Under the pieces are notes generated by a model that was not told the origin of the DNA, did not search any database, and worked only from the letters and a program-made list of their open reading frames with translations. From Flavobacterium hibernum (GTDB taxonomy: Bacteria; Bacteroidota; Bacteroidia; Flavobacteriales; Flavobacteriaceae), in contig NZ_JPRK01000011.1 of the NCBI RefSeq assembly GCF_000832125.1, positions 248,001 to 312,000 on the forward strand: a stretch of 64,000 bases of DNA. Direction: 5' to 3'. Made by a program: the position numbers and the translations under genes. Below, piece by piece: positions 61,711 through 64,000 of the stretch; the stretch's first letter is position 1, and every line of letters starts with the position of its first letter.

Positions 61711-63240
61711 ATGAAAAAGATAACCATTTTATATATCGCAGGCATACTTTTAGGAGGTATGACAGCCTGTACCAAAGATTTTGAAGAAATCAACACGAAC
61801 CCAAATGTCGTGGACAAACCCAATCCTAATTACATCTTCAGTAGAGCACAACTTGACGGCTTAAACAACAATTATTTTTTCACCAATATTCTGGAATGTG
61901 GTGGCATGATTCAGCATTACGCGACTTACAAAGAAGCTTCTGGAGTGGGAGATAAATATTTAAGCAACGAAGTTTATTTTTCGGCTTATTTCAATCAGGT
62001 TTATCCAACAGCATTAAACGAAACCGAAATTGTAATCAATACTGTAAAAAGCACACCAACCGACAGCAATAAACTAAACATTGCTCGTATTTGGAAAGCT
62101 TATTTGTACCACAGAATTACAGATTTGTATGGAGATATTCCGTACTCAGAAGCAGCAAAAGCCAATTCAACGCAAGTATTTCTTCCTAAATATGATACTC
62201 AGGAATTCATCTATAAAGATTTATTAAAAGAATTGGATGAAGCCGCAACAGCATTAGATCCAGCAAAACCAAGTTTTGGTAAAGCTGATTTTATTTATGA
62301 TGGTGATGTTACGAAATGGAAAAAATTCTCGTACTCATTAATGCTTCGTTTAGGTTTAAGATTAAGTAAAGTTGATCCTGCTTTGTCTAAAACATGGGTT
62401 ACCAAAGCCATTGCCGGCGGCGTAATCCTGAACGGAACAGATAATGCAATTATGAAATATACTGATGGACCAAATGATTTCAACAGAAATCCAGTTGGTT
62501 TCGACGCCAGAAGACAAGATTTTACAGCAGGTTCATACGGACAAAAAAATGTTGAAGGCGGAAAACTAGCCAAAACATTCATCGATTTATTAAAAACTAC
62601 TGCCGATCCTAGAATTAGCGTTTATGCAGGAGTTTGGCAAGGAACAGTACAAAACACAACTCTTGCCGCGCAAAAAGGTTTCCCGAATGGAACAAAAGTA
62701 GCCCCAACTCCACTGGAACAAGCTACTTATTCTGAGCCAAACCAAAATACTATTTTCAAATACGATGCTCCGCTTGTATTGATTAGTAATGCCGAAACAA
62801 ATTTATATTTAGCCGAAGCTGCCGCAAGAGGATGGTATACTGCGGAAACGGATAAGGATTTATACGAAAAAGCAGTAAAAGCTTCTTTCTTAAACATGGG
62901 AATTTATGGTGCAGCTTATGCAATTACAGATGCAACTGCTTATTTAACACTAAATCCGTACAATGCAGCGGCATCTTTTGAGGCAAAAATGAATCAAATT
63001 CATACTCAAATATATGTAGCTTTATTTGTAGATGAGCAAGAAATTTATGCCAATTGGAGAAGAACGGGTTATCCTGTTTTAACACCGGTAAACTTTCCTG
63101 GAAACGTAACTAACGGAACAATTCCGAGACGTATAAAATACTCAACCAGCGAATATTCAGTGAATTCAACTAACTTAGCAGAATCCGTTAAACGTCAAGG
63201 CGAAGATAGTTTTACAACAAAAATTTGGTGGGATAAATAA
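61711..63240 (+). CDS. SusD/RagB-family nutrient-binding lipoprotein
   Basis: Lipoprotein of 509 residues from the ATG at 61711 (MKKITILYIAGILLGGMTAC). The mature protein starts TKDFEEINTNPNVVDKPNPN, the typical SusD-like_2 opening, followed by helical TPR-like segments (WKAYLYHRITDLYGDIPYSE, KKFSYSLMLRLGLRLSKVDP) and a C-terminal region with VDEQEIYANWRRTGYPVLTP. It caps the SusC barrel. The longer frame from 61663 overlaps SusC and has no signal peptide. Confidence 0.94.
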   Translation: MKKITILYIAGILLGGMTACTKDFEEINTNPNVVDKPNPNYIFSRAQLDGLNNNYFFTNILECGGMIQHYATYKEASGVGDKYLSNEVYFSAYFNQVYPTALNETEIVINTVKSTPTDSNKLNIARIWKAYLYHRITDLYGDIPYSEAAKANSTQVFLPKYDTQEFIYKDLLKELDEAATALDPAKPSFGKADFIYDGDVTKWKKFSYSLMLRLGLRLSKVDPALSKTWVTKAIAGGVILNGTDNAIMKYTDGPNDFNRNPVGFDARRQDFTAGSYGQKNVEGGKLAKTFIDLLKTTADPRISVYAGVWQGTVQNTTLAAQKGFPNGTKVAPTPLEQATYSEPNQNTIFKYDAPLVLISNAETNLYLAEAAARGWYTAETDKDLYEKAVKASFLNMGIYGAAYAITDATAYLTLNPYNAAASFEAKMNQIHTQIYVALFVDEQEIYANWRRTGYPVLTPVNFPGNVTNGTIPRRIKYSTSEYSVNSTNLAESVKRQGEDSFTTKIWWDK

Positions 63241-63270
63241 AAATAATAACCGTTGACATAATGAATTTAA

Positions 63271-63398
63271 ACACATAGAAACATAGTTTAAAATATAAAA
63301 AAGGCGTTTCACTTGCATAAATAAACATAGCTATGTGCTAAAAGCAAGCTTTTTTCAAACTCCTAAATTCAAGCAAAGAAATCTATGTTACTATGTGT
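63271..63398 (+). repeat. ACACATAG/CTATGTGT bounded repeat, copy B
   Basis: A 128-bp element with the same terminal words as copy A at 42006-42136, the shared GGCGTTTCACTTG word and a central AACATAGCTATGTG palindrome, in the opposite orientation. It lies in the 211-bp gap between SusD and the permease gene, which holds no gene. Confidence 0.75.
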
Positions 63399-63451
63399 TT
63401 AATCAAATTTTCACCAATTACTCTCAACCGAGTTAATAATAAAAAAGATAA

Positions 63452-64000
63452 ATGAGCATATTAATTCTTACGGCATGCATTGCGTTTTTAATCATTCAAA
63501 TAGCTTGGCTTAAAATCAATCCGTTTATTGCCTTTATCATAACAGCCTTATTAGCAGGTCTATTTTTAGGCCTGCCAATAAATACTTTGTCACAAACCGT
63601 TCAAAAAGGTCTAGGCGAAATGTTAGGATCTATTACTCTGATTATTGTTTTTGGCACCTGTATTGGTAAACTTACCGTTTCATCAGGCGCCGCCAATGTT
63701 ATTGCCAAAACTGTTATGGGATGGACGGGCAAAAAATACGTTCGCCTTGGCTTAATGATTACCGGATTTATTGTTGGGATACCTCTATTTTATAGTGTAG
63801 GATTTGTTTTGTTAGTTCCATTAATCTTCTCAGTAGCCCATCAATTTAAGCTTTCAAAAGTATATCTGGGAATCCCAATGCTGGCGTCGCTATCAGTAGC
63901 ACACGGTTTTTTGCCACCACATCCGTCTCCAATGGCTTTAAGCAGTATTTTAAATGCTCAGATTGGACTTGTTTTAGTTTACGGAATCATCATTGCGATT
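63452..64000 (+). CDS. GntP-family permease (C-terminus outside the window)
   Basis: 183 codons are visible from ATG (MSILILTACIAFLIIQIAWL) and the frame continues beyond the right edge. It is very hydrophobic, with repeated segments such as INPFIAFIITALLAGLFLGL, GLGEMLGSITLIIVFGTCIG, VRLGLMITGFIVGIPLFYSV and HGFLPPHPSPMA. These match the gluconate:H+ symporter family (GntT/GntP), whose members take up gluconate, ketogluconate or related sugar acids. Placed after SusCD, it suggests inner-membrane uptake of a sugar acid released or imported at the outer membrane, by inference. Confidence 0.88.
   Translation, partial: MSILILTACIAFLIIQIAWLKINPFIAFIITALLAGLFLGLPINTLSQTVQKGLGEMLGSITLIIVFGTCIGKLTVSSGAANVIAKTVMGWTGKKYVRLGLMITGFIVGIPLFYSVGFVLLVPLIFSVAHQFKLSKVYLGIPMLASLSVAHGFLPPHPSPMALSSILNAQIGLVLVYGIIIAI

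Noticed and set aside
1..64000. CRISPR array, insertion sequence, prophage or integron
   Set aside because: No regularly spaced direct repeats, transposase, integrase or phage structural genes were found in any frame.

Overview
The window is chromosomal DNA of a Flavobacterium-like member of the Bacteroidota. This rests on low GC content, on recurring TAnnTTTG -7 promoter elements typical of the phylum, and on gene content: a SusC/SusD pair, DUF5686, LytTR regulation, S9 peptidase, a lipoprotein-rich periplasm and the accC-accB-fabH / rpmF-DUF177 arrangement. I see no phage, insertion sequence, CRISPR array or rRNA operon.

Layout. 1-4.6 kb: end of a thioredoxin-like gene, pyrH, frr and a DUF5686 outer-membrane protein. 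4.9-12.5 kb: Kef-type antiporter, a LytS/LytTR two-component pair, a SugE-type SMR exporter with a lipoprotein gene, and an MMPL/RND transporter. 12.9-23.3 kb: housekeeping genes (asnS, rpoN, tdk, rsmI, recJ) with a Glu-rich protein, a HopJ-family protein and an MFS exporter. 23.4-28.5 kb: alpha/beta hydrolase, a small Cys-rich protein, a seven-haem cytochrome lipoprotein, lpxH, queD and an enoyl-CoA hydratase. 28.6-33.7 kb: tRNA-Ala preceded by a tRNA relic, an AraC-type membrane regulator with a class C serine hydrolase, and small envelope proteins. 33.9-37.2 kb: an apparent operon of FAD oxidoreductase, mtgA, LpxR-like lipid A deacylase and a membrane protein. 37.4-45.5 kb: S9 peptidase, a hybrid histidine kinase facing a sigma-54 response regulator, and five tandem small secreted PepSY-like paralogues. 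45.5-51.5 kb: accC, accB, fabH, rpmF, DUF177, pdxA, and divergent ribE. 51.7-58.3 kb: tRNA(CAT), methylmalonyl-CoA epimerase with two uncharacterised lipoproteins, an Ig-like lipoprotein and a nitrilase-family amidase. 58.5-64 kb: SusC, SusD and the start of a GntP-family permease.

The best candidate for an undescribed system is the set of five tandem PepSY-like genes beside the hybrid kinase and sigma-54 regulator. GTGTWTAC boxes lie upstream of the array; the functional link is inference. Other structural signals are a 32-bp duplication of the SMR gene end that brackets a lipoprotein gene, a hydrolase gene flanked by copies of one inverted repeat, a tRNA-Ala relic with a foreign hairpin in place of its anticodon arm, a 5'-end hairpin ahead of DUF177-rpmF, and a six-codon leader overlapping the SusC start. 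Several families of intergenic palindromes occur repeatedly.

All family names come from reading motifs by eye; no database search was run. Where a longer upstream start was possible I chose starts by signal peptide, promoter position and overlap with neighbours.
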